Of a DNA stretch of 64,000 bases, positions 52,520 through 63,860 are shown in pieces. The position numbers and the translations under genes were made by a program. Origin of the DNA: Gracilariopsis chorda (lineage: Eukaryota; Rhodophyta; Florideophyceae; Gracilariales; Gracilariaceae); assembly GCA_003194525.1 (NCBI GenBank), contig NBIV01000014.1, positions 434,001 through 498,000 on the forward strand, read 5' to 3'. Positions within the stretch are counted from its first letter, which is position 1. Every line of letters begins with the position of its first letter. Under the pieces are notes generated by a model that saw only the letters and a list, made by a program, of their open reading frames with translations, did not search any database and was not told the origin of the DNA.

Positions 52520-53087
52520 TTCGATTCAATAGTGCACGTCACAAAGCGTCGGTTGTCATCACCCGTGAACGCGCTGAAACACTACTCGCCGTCCCAAACA
52601 CGCGGGCGGGTCGTCGAGCGTAGCACGGACACTTGCGTTTGGAGAGAGAATGCATACAGGCGCGGTGGACTAACGAGTTGAGTAACCGTTGGCCTCGGGG
52701 ACACCAAACGTGCACAATCTTACACTTGATCATGATGATGATGCGTGCGCAACACGCTGCATCCTCAATTCAGCGCCCTTACAAAGACTTACACCGATCC
52801 GTTCACCGAAAGAACTGCTCGCACACACAACGCGCCACGGCGTATATATAGCCCTTTCCCACGCATTCGTGCACCTGATGCAACCGACCGATATCTAACA
52901 ACGGTATTACTGTAGGGTACACCGACCCCTACAATCGCCGCCAGTAGATCCTACAAGCAGACAGTCCACCTGAGCGCCCCCACACCAGCCACCACAAAAG
53001 CCGCAGCCGCGCCCCCCCACAGCGCTTCCCCAAGCTCGTCCGCACCACGCTAAGCCATTATACCCCGTTCCCACCTCCTTCAGCCCA
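52520..53087. other. Intergenic, divergent promoter region
   Basis: 568 bp between Ltv1 (minus) and the small hypothetical gene (plus). C-rich toward 53087. No feature recognised. Confidence 0.35.
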
Positions 53088-53588
53088 ATGCCCTCGCCTT
53101 ATCCCCGTCCGACAGCCCGGCAGCTGGCCTCCCTCTGGGAAAACCGTCTTGCCGACGAAGCTCGAGCCAAAACGCCATCCCCGCTGCTCACAACGCCCAC
53201 AACGCCCACAACGCCCACAGCGCTGACAACCCCACCCCCGAAAGCACCCACCTCTCCCTCAAGTTTTCAACGGCCCCGTAAGAGGATATCCGGCAGCAAA
53301 CCACCAATGCCGCCGGCACTAGCCCCAAACCCAATAACCCCAACCAGAGAAGAGGTGAAGCTGACACACGCAATGGTAGATGCCATATCACCCGTCTCCA
53401 GTTTTCACAGCTCCACACCTTCGTCCCCTTCCGCACCCACCTCGCCATTACCACCCGCCCTTGCTGCACAAGTCGAACAGCTTTCCAGGACACTGTCAGA
53501 ATGTGATCGTCGAATGGATAACCTCGAGATTCAGTTTAGAGAAATTTCTTCTCGCATGACGCAGCTGAGAATGCATCGTGAGCGTTGA
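53088..53588 (+). CDS. Hypothetical Pro/Thr-rich protein with C-terminal coiled coil
   Basis: Predicted 166 residues. After RPTARQLASLWENRLADEAR, residues 30-125 are Pro/Thr/Ser-rich, partly built from a tandem DNA repeat of ACGCCCACA units (TTPTTPTTPT). The last 40 residues form a heptad-like helix (QVEQLSRTLSECDRRMDNLE, then IQFREISSRMTQL). I do not recognise a family. The helix end and the codon-structured repeat suggest a real gene; the start is the first ATG after a C-rich leader. Confidence 0.5.
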   Translation: MPSPYPRPTARQLASLWENRLADEARAKTPSPLLTTPTTPTTPTALTTPPPKAPTSPSSFQRPRKRISGSKPPMPPALAPNPITPTREEVKLTHAMVDAISPVSSFHSSTPSSPSAPTSPLPPALAAQVEQLSRTLSECDRRMDNLEIQFREISSRMTQLRMHRER

Positions 53589-54333
53589 TATCACCCTGTT
53601 CATACTGGCTCTATACATCACAAGCTTTTCGTATCGTTCAGCCGCTCGACTACTCGTTCCGCGATATGGCTGCCCTCGTACGACTAGTGGATTGTTGGAA
53701 TATCTTCGTACCACTTTGCCAGAGTACACGCTACACACACTCACATCCTCCGTCTCGTTCACAAAGCTCACGGCTCTCACCTTAAGCATTCTCACCTTCT
53801 TGTACATATGACTGCTATCACATTCCCGTCTCGCGCATCAAAGCCACGGCGAAGCACGAGAATTGGACCGTGGTCTCCCTTCAGCTCAACCGTTCCCTCC
53901 ACAGTTGGCCCGCCTCGTTTCGCGCCACTTGAAAGCCGTGCGTCCCTGAAACAATACTTTCTGCCAACAACAGTTTAAACTTGGCACACATCGCTTCACA
54001 TGCTTTCAAAGCGCGTAGGAGCTGTATCTATAAATGCATTTGCAAGCTTTATTATTGTCGTACTTTTCCTACTGAATGCACTCCCTTTTGATCTGTCCCA
54101 TTCCGTAACCTTACCTTTGGTGTTTTCTACCGAAAGATCCCCTGGCAAGCTTGTTGGTTCCCAACAGTTGCCCTCCGTGTGTCACAACCTTGTCCTCGTC
54201 CTTATCCCCGTGCAGCTTTTCCTCCAGCATAGCATTAGTCACCTATCTGGAAGGCCACTTCAGTCGCATTGATGAACTGCGCTCAGTAATTTCAAAATCT
54301 GCTGCCAATTCCCAAATCCACATCACGTGTCGC
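53589..54333. other. Intergenic stretch upstream of TrmO
   Basis: 745 bp. An ATG at 54000 opens 90 codons with a hydrophobic segment (FASFIIVVLFLLNALPF); it could be a 5' exon of the next gene, but I found no in-phase splice pair that joins them. Confidence 0.3.
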
Positions 54334-55418
54334 ATGCTCTCCCGAACCGCCCTGTTTCGTTTCACTCACCCCAAGTCGCCTGCGCGCCTACTTTACGTGA
54401 TGGACTTCAGTTCAGAGCCCCTCAACAACCCTCCGATCGAATCGCCTGAACAGAACAAGAACCAACAATCTAGGCACAAAGATGAACAGGCCATGCTAAA
54501 TGAAACTCGACAAGTTACTCCATACATTGCCACAAAACGTCGCGAGAAACCTCCCATGCGATATACAGATGATTTTGAAACGCCCACTCAAGTGTCTCTG
54601 AACACAATTGGAGTCGTTCGCTCTCTTTACAAGGTAAGCTTTTCGCAAGTACCGCTTCATTCTGTTCTACCAGCATCCGAAATGATAAACTCTTACATGT
54701 GAAAAATACAACAACTCACACACTCAACTGCAGGAGCGATTCGGAACACCGAGACAGCCAAATGTCACCAAGAACACCCTCGGCAACCAAATGCAACCAG
54801 CCACCATTCAGCTGTACGAAAGCTGCAAGTATGATCTAGCTCTTCGTGGACTAGCACAATTCGAGTATTGTTGGGTAATATCTTACTTTCATCTTAATCA
54901 AGGCTTCAATCCACTCGTTACTCCTCCGCGAGGTCCTAGGAAGAAGCAAGGTGTTTTCGCTACGCGATCTCCACACAGGCCGAATTCTATAGGCCTCTCG
55001 TGCATTAGGATAACCGGCGTAGATGAGAAAAAGGGGTTGATCCATGTCTTAGGAGTTGACCTGTTAGACGGTACCCCTGTTTTGGATGTAAAGCCATGTA
55101 AGTTGAACTGGTCTCTTTCGATTCTTTTTCCACACGCATCCTGTCCAGTGAGACTTGCAAAACTGACCTACCAGTTCCTTCGATATGTGTATAGATGTAC
55201 CCTACTGTGACAGCTTCCCTAAAGCCAAGGCTGGTTGGCTCGACACCCTACGAGAAGACATGAAAGCACCAGATGTGCTCGGATACTACCCGCCCCCAGC
55301 GCACCTAACGCGTCAGTTCGGTTCATCAAATAACAATGAGTCACTTACCACGTCGCAGAATGTCAGTCTGGAGAATGGAGATGCATTAACTGAAGACGCC
55401 GGTGCATCAAACAAATAG
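54334..55418 (+). CDS. TrmO-type tRNA N6-adenosine methyltransferase
   Basis: Three exons, 54334-54633, 54734-55097 and 55195-55418, give 295 residues. Introns are 100 and 97 bp with GTAAGC/CAG and GTAAGT/TAG ends. The TsaA/YaeB-like beta-barrel is complete: NTIGVVRSLYKERFGTPRQP, ALRGLAQFEYCWVISYFH, TPPRGPRKKQGVFATRSPHR followed by PNSIGLS, GVDLLDGTPVLDVKPYVPY and DSFPKAKAGW. Bacterial TrmO and human TRMO use S-adenosylmethionine to N6-methylate the t6A37 base of certain tRNAs next to the anticodon. The start is uncertain: ATG 54334 is the first in this frame, the frame is open above it, and 54400 is a second candidate. About 95 residues precede the domain. Confidence 0.87.
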
Positions 55419-56127
55419 CAATGAACACATTCATACTGCTGCTCCTCACAGGGAAGGGACAGATACTTGTGCCAAATATGCGCCATTCCAAGCATGAACC
55501 GTGTTGACCGCTGACTGTTCATCGTAACAGCAGACGATGGATGCTCATATGAGTCGACTGGCCATACGATTGACCTTTTTGTTTTGCATAGGCTAGACCC
55601 AGAGATTGTTTTGTCGCTGAGATACCAAGGCTCATGTATGCTAGTATTGCATATCAATATGTCTCAAAGGGCTGCAGTTTTTGTGGACCTCATCCACTGC
55701 GTGTATTGGCTTAGCAACAGGGCACCCTTGTATTCACTTCCAAGGGCGAATGATGCATCCATGGGAAATTTGTACAAACTGACAATTTGCAAATTGGTTG
55801 TCCTAGCCGACGGGGCGGGACCATGTTTCCTCGCAGTACTAGAAGTGCAGGGGTAGCCCATAAGTATTATTCTTCTCTATGGGATCGTTCCGCGCTCAGT
55901 TGCGAAGACAGTAAACGAGGAAGCATGTATTTACTACTCTGAACCTGATATGTAATGAGTTTTGTCTCTTGCTGAAAGTTTCTAAAAGCATGTCAAGGTT
56001 TGAACGAAATTGAAGGCTTGAACGCAGGTGGATACTACCACTTACTATCACTGACTGCCCGAATCAGAACAATGGCGAATAAACGCCATCCTCGTACAGG
56101 ACAAAAGAACGCTGCGAGCTAGGTTCC
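55419..56127. other. Convergent intergenic stretch
   Basis: 709 bp between the 3' ends of the TrmO and PMP22-like genes. Short frames only, no family. Confidence 0.35.
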
Positions 56128-57108
56128 CTATCTTTCCGTTCTTGATGCCTGAGAGATCAGATAAGCATTCCAGAAAAAGGCAACAACACTTCCAAACAAC
56201 ACTCGCAGTTCCAGAGGAATGACCATGTAATTAATGAAGTTTGCTGGGACCCACAATGACCAATTTTTCTTCATAATGCCCAAGAGTTCGCTCTTCAACC
56301 TTTTTGTAGTCGTCGCTACACTTCGATCTTCAGACAGCGCTCGAAAGTAGAAGTACAATGAGGTAAAAATTGGGGCAAAGATGAATTGATCAATAATCAG
56401 CTTACCAAGAACTACCGTTGGAGAAGTCTGCTTTGCACCCTTGAAAACCACCTTGTCCAGGAAATTGTGGAACGCGTGAATCAATGGACCTCTACATTTG
56501 AAAACGCCATTCATTATTTTCAGCAAAGGTAAAGAACAGGAATAGTCAGTAACTCTAAGGGAGAGACGTAGAAACCGCGCGTTAACTACCAATGTCACGA
56601 GAGAAATGGGGACTGCGCAAGATGGCCCAGAATGAAAGGCATCATAGAAAATCGTCATCAGGGTCGTCTATACAATTGATTCTCGCTAGAACGGCAAGAA
56701 GATACGCTAAAATCAAATGTCGTATGTACATCGAAAAGAAGCAAACTTGTAGGAAAAACGTACCGCAGAACAAGTCCGATGGTCAATTCATGCATAGCCG
56801 CAGATGATTTCAAAGGCAAATTCCTCAGTCTCTTAGCGAAAACTTCACTGCACACGGAAAGAACAGCTGAGGTGATTGCCTGACATCATTACGTATCATA
56901 CGATAGAAGATTTGAGCATATAGAGATCATCAAGAGAGCGACATTCAGGCATCTCAGTAAGCAACAACTTGATTGCGTGAGAGAGTTTCGGAATTGAGCG
57001 TACCTTGGTAAGAAGTGGGTCCTTTTGCAATCTCTGTAGATATGACCGCCATGCCACAGTGATTACAACGGATGGAAGTGGCATTCTAGGTGATAGAAGA
57101 AGATTCAT
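56128..57108 (-). CDS. PMP22/Mpv17-family membrane protein
   Basis: Three exons, 57108-57004, 56879-56764 and 56491-56128, give 194 residues (186 from ATG 57084). Introns are 124 and 272 bp; boundaries are GTACGC/CAG and GTACGT/TAG. The assembled protein follows Arabidopsis PMP22: WRSYLQRLQKDPLLTKAITS, then LSVCSEVFAKRL, GPLIHAFHNFLDKVVFKG, IIDQFIFAPIFTSLYFY, WVPANFINYMVIPLELRVLF and SVVAFFWNAYLI. Spacing between blocks agrees to within one residue, which supports both introns. Four membrane segments are expected. Members sit in peroxisomal or inner mitochondrial membranes and form or regulate channels. The close match to PMP22 favours peroxisomes. Confidence 0.85.
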
Positions 57109-57583
57109 TGCTGCGACGGTATGCAAAATCAACGACGCGAAACGAGAAAGCTGTAGAGGATGTGTTTAAGTTGATGATATCTCTCTCTGCAGGTTTGAAT
57201 TGTTGGGTAGTAGTCGTACTTCGGAATTGTCACGAAGTTTACGCTTGGGAGTTACGTTATAGGTTTCTTTCTCCGTTCGTGAGAGGAATCCCGCCATTTC
57301 CGCGACTTAGGTTTCTCAGATATTTCGCCCTTCACACATGTATATATTATACGAGATTTGAATCGTGAATCTCGTCATGATCAAATTTAGTGAAAGGCTA
57401 TTGAAAATAAACGAAGATTATTCGCGGGATACTGGCACGTCACCCTCAGAGCTGCTCCGGCATGTGGAGCAGCATTTTGCATTTTGGTCGACCCTATCGA
57501 ACCCATTTGCATAACGCACATGCCATCAAGATTCCATACTTCGTTGCCATAGCGTGAAAGGGAACAACCCTGCCAGCACCAAT
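57109..57583. other. Intergenic, divergent promoter region
   Basis: 475 bp between the PMP22-like gene (minus) and the mL50 candidate (plus). Nothing recognised. Confidence 0.35.
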
Positions 57584-58090
57584 ATGAGTGCGACTCGCAG
57601 ATTATTGCGAACAGTATGCTCAAAAGCGATCTCAGGTTCGCCAGCGGCAGGAAACAAACCCATTAGCGCCCATGATCTCATTCAGGAAAGCCACGTCCAA
57701 GCCCTGCTTAGCAAATCCTCTTTATCCAGCAGTCAGGAAATATTGGATGCGACAGTGAAGATGGATATTTTGAAGCACTACGCCCTCAAGTATCGCATTC
57801 CGGTTGCAAGTAGCGCATTCTCAACGATGAGAAGCGCGCAGGATATTGCAGAATGGTATTCCACTCAGCTTCATCCGAGAGGTCCCCAGTCGCACGGAGA
57901 CCACATCGTTCTCAACATGATAAAGAGTGGTGAAAAAGAGAATATGCCGGAAGATCAAATAGATCTGGCAAGTGCAAAGCAACGAGCTGAAGTTCTCGAG
58001 TCATTACCGCAAAACCTTCGTCTCGACGAGAGGGCGTTTCGGAGACCTCAGTTTTCGTTGAAGGGGAAGAAGAAACGCACCCCTACCTAG
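57584..58090 (+). CDS. Small probable mitochondrial protein, mL50 candidate
   Basis: Predicted 168 residues from ATG 57584. The N-terminus MSATRRLLRTVCSKAISGS is basic and lacks acidic residues, like a mitochondrial presequence. The core MDILKHYALKYRIPVASSAF followed by SAQDIAEWY resembles the mL50 pattern (helix, IPD-like turn, then a TV.DL helix), and LPQNLRLDERAFRR resembles the LPPN segment seen after it. The tail is basic (SLKGKKKRTPT). The match is by shape rather than strong identity, so mL50 is a suggestion; a different mitoribosomal or organelle protein is possible. Confidence 0.5.
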   Translation: MSATRRLLRTVCSKAISGSPAAGNKPISAHDLIQESHVQALLSKSSLSSSQEILDATVKMDILKHYALKYRIPVASSAFSTMRSAQDIAEWYSTQLHPRGPQSHGDHIVLNMIKSGEKENMPEDQIDLASAKQRAEVLESLPQNLRLDERAFRRPQFSLKGKKKRTPT

Positions 58091-59083
58091 GCGATCAACG
58101 AGCACCATAACCATGCCTCTTTTGCGTACAGCGAGGAGTGTGATTGGGAGGATTTTATATGCATGTGTATGTACGTGTGTGGGTGCATGGCAACCGTGTC
58201 GGAGTTAATGTCCTTTGGAGATCCGATCGCGAGTCTATTTCGCTTCCATTACTTAACGAAAGCGAAGGCAGGCACACCTCGTGAAGGGGGATCAGTTTGT
58301 GCCCAGGACTTTGTTTTGAGAAGTATCTCGGTGTCTAAAACGATACAGAGATTACATAATTTTCGGAAAGGGGTGTGATAATGACTAACGGGATCTGGAG
58401 AAGGATCACAATGAGAGATGAATCGGTAATGCATCAAGCACGGAGTGCCTTATTTTTTCTGACGTTGGTCAAAGATAGACATGCGCGTCTGTAGCTGCAA
58501 CCTCAACGAAGAAATCTGGGATTTGAGTCTCAGCATCGCCTTATCGTTCCATCATTGGCTGGGAAAACGGCTGATGTTTTCAACGTTCACAAAGGAAAGC
58601 CGTTTGCCATTTATCGAGGGTCCCTCTCTCACACTTTGCCGAAAGGGGTGCGAGCGAGGGGTGCTACAATGAAAAGCTGGCTATCCTGCATCACAGAGCG
58701 ACAAGTAATCAAGAACGATGTGTTCGACAACCTTGGATCGACGTTTCTATGTAGCACAAATATCTAAAAACAGTGTTAAATTATCTACCGTTTGCTGCGG
58801 AGGAAAACGAATAGGCTGCCGTTGTTATGTATTTAACTATCAACTCCTTAAAACACACCCCACTCATGATTTCTTCTCTCAGCAAACCAGGATCAACCGA
58901 AGCGACGACGTTTATCTCTAGCTTGCACTGTTCAGAATTGTTTTCCCGCTTTCCGAAAACATGTACTGCTCCATACTCTGACAAATAATCTGATCCCAGC
59001 GACTACGAGCTTCGACATCGAGCTTCGACATTGAGCGATTTCTCCGTTGCAGAGCCAGAAAGTGTTAACAACTTGTAAACACC
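58091..59083. other. Intergenic stretch
   Basis: About 1 kb before EFL1. Frames of 60-70 codons only; nothing recognised. Confidence 0.35.
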
Positions 59084-62000
59084 ATGAATAACGCTTCGCA
59101 ACCCGATGTGCAAGTGCCTCCTTCTCGAATATGGAACGTCTGCATGATTGCCCATGTCGATCATGGGAAGTCAGCATTAACGGACTCCCTAATAGCATCC
59201 AATGGAATTATATCTACCAGGTCCGCCGGGAAGACACGTTACATGGATTCCCGGGAAGATGAGCAAAGAAGAGGGATCACCATGAAATCTTCTTCTATAG
59301 CCCTCGGGCATCGCGTTTCCGGTAGGTTCACAAAGCGCTTTCTACTCGTTCATGAACTTCGTCATAAGCTTTGTTCTGACATTCTTGACCCAGTAATCGA
59401 TTTCGGTCCAATTCCCACACTTCACAGACGACGCACCTTTGAATATTATAAACCTAATAGACTCCCCCGGTCACGTGGATTTCACAGGTGAGGTTGAAGC
59501 AGCTATGCGAATATGTGATGGAGCTTTTCTTGTCGTCGACGTTGTAGAAGGAGTACGCGTTCAGACGGTTACCGTCTTGCGTTCCGCGCTCAAACACGAG
59601 ATTCGTCCGGTCCTGGTACTTAACAAAATCGATCGATTGTTCACTGAACTTAACCTCGATCCTCAGGAGGCTTATGAACATATCGTCAGCACTCTCGCAG
59701 AAGTGAACGTGATCATGGGGGTCAGACAAGTTGAGCAAATGATGGCTGCTGCGTCGGAACTGGAAACTGAAGGAGAAAATGAGTCAGGCTGGAGGCTCCA
59801 AGAAGATCCTTCTGACGATGTGGAAAAGTCCATTAGTGGATACTTCTCTCCAGAGATGGGAAATGTTGTATTTGCTTCTGCACTGGACGGTTGGGCATTT
59901 CGTCTAATAGACTTTGCAAGAATATTCTCCGAGAAGCAAGGCATATCCCGTCGAGTACTAAACAAGACTCTCTGGGGTGATTATTACCTTCATGCCAAGT
60001 CAAAAAGAATTGTCAAGCGGAAAGTCACTGATGTTCGAACAAAGTCGAAACCCATGTTTGTGCAGTGTATCATGTCAAACATTCACGCTGTTTACGATAC
60101 TCTGCTTAAGACACAGCACGACCACGAACTGACGGTCCAGAAGAGAAAGCACTTCGTATCTAAACTGGGTGTTAGTGTCAACGCCAGGGATATCAATCAT
60201 AGAGATGCGTCTACTGCGCTCCGGGCCATCATGAATTCCTGGCTCCCGGCGTCTTCTTGCCTTCTGGATACGGTAGTCGGAAAATTGCCGAGTGTAGCAG
60301 AAGCACAGTCCTTGAAGAATCGAGTACGAGCTTTGTGGGGAGATGTAGATGATTTGTGCAGCTCCAAGTCCTCAAGTAAGAAGATTAAGGCTGAAGTCAT
60401 TGAGAGCTTCAAGCGCCAACAGGAGGCCATATCGCAGGCCTCAACGAGCAAGGCCGAACCTTTCGTTGCATATGTAGCAAAAATGATTGAGAAAGATCGC
60501 GACGCGGGAGGGGGAACCATGAATATCCGAACACCAAAGACTCTGGAAGAACGGCGGAAAATCAATGAACAAGCGGCACTAGAGAACACCAGAAACCAAG
60601 ACTCGCCCGAAGCATCGATGATAGCATTTGCTCGAATTCTATCTGGAAGACTCACCATAGGCGACACTGTTTTCGTGTACTCCCCAAAATACAGAGTCTC
60701 CTTGGACGGTCGCTATGGCGAGGAATCGGTTATGAAAACAACAGTAACAGAACTTTATCTATTGATGGGAAGGGGAATGGATCCCATACATTCCGCCTCT
60801 GCAGGCTGTGTCGTCGGTATTGGTGGTCTAGAAGAATGCGTTCTAAAGACAGCTACTCTTGGCTCTGAACCACCAGGCCATTGTCTACCCGTCGGCTTCA
60901 ATTCGTCCACAATGATGAGAAAAGACCGAGAGGCTCTAGTACGCATCGCTGTGGAACCTCACTTACTCAGCGATGCTGGGAAGCTTCAAAACGGACTAAG
61001 GCGTCTCAATCAAGCTGATCCAGCAGTGGATACTTTCCTCACCGCCAAAGGAGAGCACATCATCGCAGCAAATGGAGAGTTACACCTCGAACGATGTCTA
61101 AAGGACTTACGAGAACGTTTTGCAAAAGGTGTGCGCATACATGTTTCGAAACCAATTGTACCATTTAGAGAAACGGTTTACGGAGGCTTTTCTCCAAATG
61201 TTCCACTTCCAGAAAGTGCGAAATCGAAAGAGCAGGTTCCGAAGCGAGAGTCGGAAACATCTATCGTCGAATCAACCGATAATAACAATGCACATGAAGC
61301 AACATCAATATCTGTCAAATCGCTGCCATTCAGTTCTTCATGGCGAGTGAGCATTGAAGCGAACGGTGAACCACTGAGCTACATAGATTCAAGCGTCGTT
61401 AATCACGGATTGTTTGTAACTGTGAGCAATGAGTCCATGTCTTTCCGGATGACAGCGGCACCCCTCCCGGCTCCTCTGGCAACGGTGTTAGACAGAGCTG
61501 GAAACGTTTTCAGAACTCCAGAGCTTGATGGGAGAGATCTGGACAAAGCAGCTGCCTCCGCACGACAGAGCATCAAAGAAGCCATTGAAGATTACGCCAA
61601 GGAGTCCAGTTCCCGTAAGCAATCAAAAGCGTCCATCGTCAAGTTTTGGAACGAAAGCATCTTTCCTTACGTGTGGTGCTGTGGCCCTAATCAGTGCGGA
61701 TCGAACTTGCTCGTGGGCCCGTATCCATACTCTGGCAAAACAGAGATCACGGAGCATATCTTCGGAACGAGCAAAACTATTGAAGATCGTTTTCGCGCGT
61801 TAGTGGATATTGAGAAGGCTATTGTTACTGGATTTCAGTTAGGGACACGGGCTGGTCCTTTGTGTGAAGAACCGTTGCATGGGGTGGTGATCCTACTGGA
61901 CAGTTTGAAAGCGGAGGGTATTTTGGAAGCTGAGGATGCGAAGTTGGGCACAGGCTCTGCAACGGGAGCAGAAGCCGGTAACGGTGAGGTGGACGATGAA

Positions 62001-62555
62001 GTGAACGAAATTAGCAGCATGCTTGGTCGTTCAAGCCTAAAGAGCTCGCCAATGTCTGGAGTGTTGATAGGGTGCATGCGAGAATCAGTGCGAACCGCGG
62101 TGATGCACGGAAACCCAAGACTGATGGAGAGCATTCTACACGTAGATATCTCGGTACCAGGCAGCGCCCTAGGCAAGACGTACACAGTTCTGGGACAGAG
62201 ACGCGGTCGAGTGCTGAAGGAGGAAATGAAAGAAGGGGTGAATGTTTTCGGTATTGAGGCGTACATGCCGGTGCAGGATTCTTTCGGGTTTGCTGACGTG
62301 CTGAGAAAACAGACGTCTGGATTTGCGGTGCCGCAAATGGTGTTCAGTCACTGGGAAGCGGTTGACCTTGATCCGTTCTGGTTTCCGCAGACGGAAGAGG
62401 AAGTTGAGGACTTTGGGGTTTCGGATAGCACGGCGGAGAACAATAATATTGCACGCAAACTGGTTAACGGGATTCGGCGGAGGAAGGGACTTAAGGTGGA
62501 AGAAAAGATTGTTGATGATGCTGAGAAACAACGAACTCTTTCGAGAAAGAAGTGA
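59084..62555 (+). CDS. EFL1/Ria1, elongation factor-like GTPase of 60S maturation
   Basis: Two exons, 59084-59321 and 59428-62555, joined in phase 1 across a 106-bp intron (GTAGGT/ACAG), give 1121 residues, as expected for EFL1 (about 1110-1120). GTPase motifs: AHVDHGKS (24-31), [17 protein letters not shown] (G2), DSPGHVDF (G3) and LNKIDRL (G4). The long insert between G domain and domain II, absent from EF-2, is present, followed by domain II ([20 protein letters not shown]), domain III ([20 protein letters not shown]), domain IV and the C-terminal [22 protein letters not shown]-2's diphthamide histidine loop is not seen. EFL1 with SBDS evicts eIF6 (Tif6) from late pre-60S particles. ATG 59084 in context ACCATGA. 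Confidence 0.96.
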
Positions 62556-63166
62556 AGTGGTGGGCGGGACAGGGCAGCTATTAGTGGCAATTAAACGGGA
62601 GGGCGCGCGTGCGGCGATGGGCTAGGTGCATGGTCGTGCGGATATTAAGGCTAGGGCAAGTGATGCCGAACGTGGTAGGGGTGAGCCATACGCGCTGTAT
62701 TCTTTGTGCGAATGAGATATGATCCGACGTCAAGGTGAAACGACTTTGTTTGAAGCGCGAATCATTCTGCAGGCATGCTGGAAACTGTGTTCACGTCGTA
62801 TGTACAGGGTAGTTGACATTGCAGATAGATAGGTTGCTTATGATTATGAAGATCCATGAAACCCCTTCATCTGTCTATCAATCTATCGGCGGTTAGCGAT
62901 CGAGAGAAGCCTACGGCTCCTTGAAGAGCGCGATATAGAGGCGGGCAAGACATTCGTCAGCTCAACGAGGGAGCGGATGCCTACTGTAAGCCTTCTCTCC
63001 ATTACAGTCTGTGTGCACGCTCGCCAGCATCATGGCAATGCACCGAAGAATGAGAGCAACTGGTGGTGGCGTCGAGCCGAGTTGCCGAGCTGAAGAAGAA
63101 GTAAGTGGTCGACCGCCGTCTTCCAGCGCGCACCCTCCAAGTTCCGTCAATTCAGCAGCCGACGCC
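62556..63166. other. Intergenic stretch
   Basis: 611 bp between EFL1 and NDUFS7. Near 62822-62890 an imperfect inverted repeat (AGATAGATAGGTTG / CAATCTATC) occurs. Promoter for NDUFS7 expected at its right end. Confidence 0.35.
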
Positions 63167-63860
63167 ATGACCGCCTCCTCCCTCCGATACGCTGCGCAAG
63201 CCGCCATCCGCGCCTCCGCCGCTGCTTCAAAGGTACGCGCTCCCCGCCCAACCGTCCCCACACCGCCCAATCGCCGGCATCTAACCGCACAATCACCACG
63301 CACTTGCCCAAGAACAACGCCGTCGGCCTAGCACAGCTCTCCTCCCCATCAGCTCTCGCCAACTACGCCCCGCAAACCGCCCTGGCAATCCCGCGCGCCA
63401 TTCACTCCAGCTCCGCGCGAGACAGCAAAATCGCCCATCTCAAGGGCATGCAGCCGTCGAACCGCGCCGAATACGTCGTCACCAAACTGGACGATCTAGT
63501 GAATTGGGCGCGCAATAACTCGCTCTGGCCAATGACCTTCGGTCTCGCCTGCTGCGCCGTGGAGATGATGCACGCCGGTGCTTCTCGCTACGATCTCGAT
63601 CGCTTTGGATTTCTCTTCCGTCCCTCCCCTCGACAATCGGATTGCATGATTGTGGCCGGCACACTTACCAACAAAATGGCCCCCGCCTTGAGAAAGGTCT
63701 ACGACCAGATGCCCGAACCTAGATGGGTCATTTCCATGGGGAGCTGCGCGAATGGAGGCGGATACTATCACTACTCTTACTCCGTCGTCAGGGGCTGTGA
63801 CCGAATTGTTCCGGTTGATATCTACGTCCCGGGCTGTCCACCCACCGCCGAAGCTTTATT
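63167..63860 (+). CDS. Complex I subunit NDUFS7/PSST (NuoB-like), 3' end not resolved
   Basis: Two exons are seen, 63167-63232 and 63313-63860, joined in phase 0 across an 80-bp intron (GTACGC/AAG, with CATCTAAC before the acceptor). They encode 204 full codons and part of the next. The N-terminus [20 protein letters not shown] is a mitochondrial presequence. The NuoB core is complete for the ligands of iron-sulfur cluster N2: C102 and C103 ([11 protein letters not shown]), C167 (SMGSCANGG) and C197 ([12 protein letters not shown]). This subunit passes electrons from N2 to ubiquinone. After AEALL the family continues with YG.LQLQ; here a GTAAGT donor follows at 63861, so the last exon presumably lies beyond. 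An acceptor inside the window (63966) would give only a few residues and a stop. Confidence 0.93.

Noticed and set aside
53188-53225. Possible CRISPR-like or satellite array (ACGCCCACA units)
   Set aside because: Only a few direct units without spacers, in frame with the Thr/Pro-rich coding sequence; an ordinary coding microsatellite.
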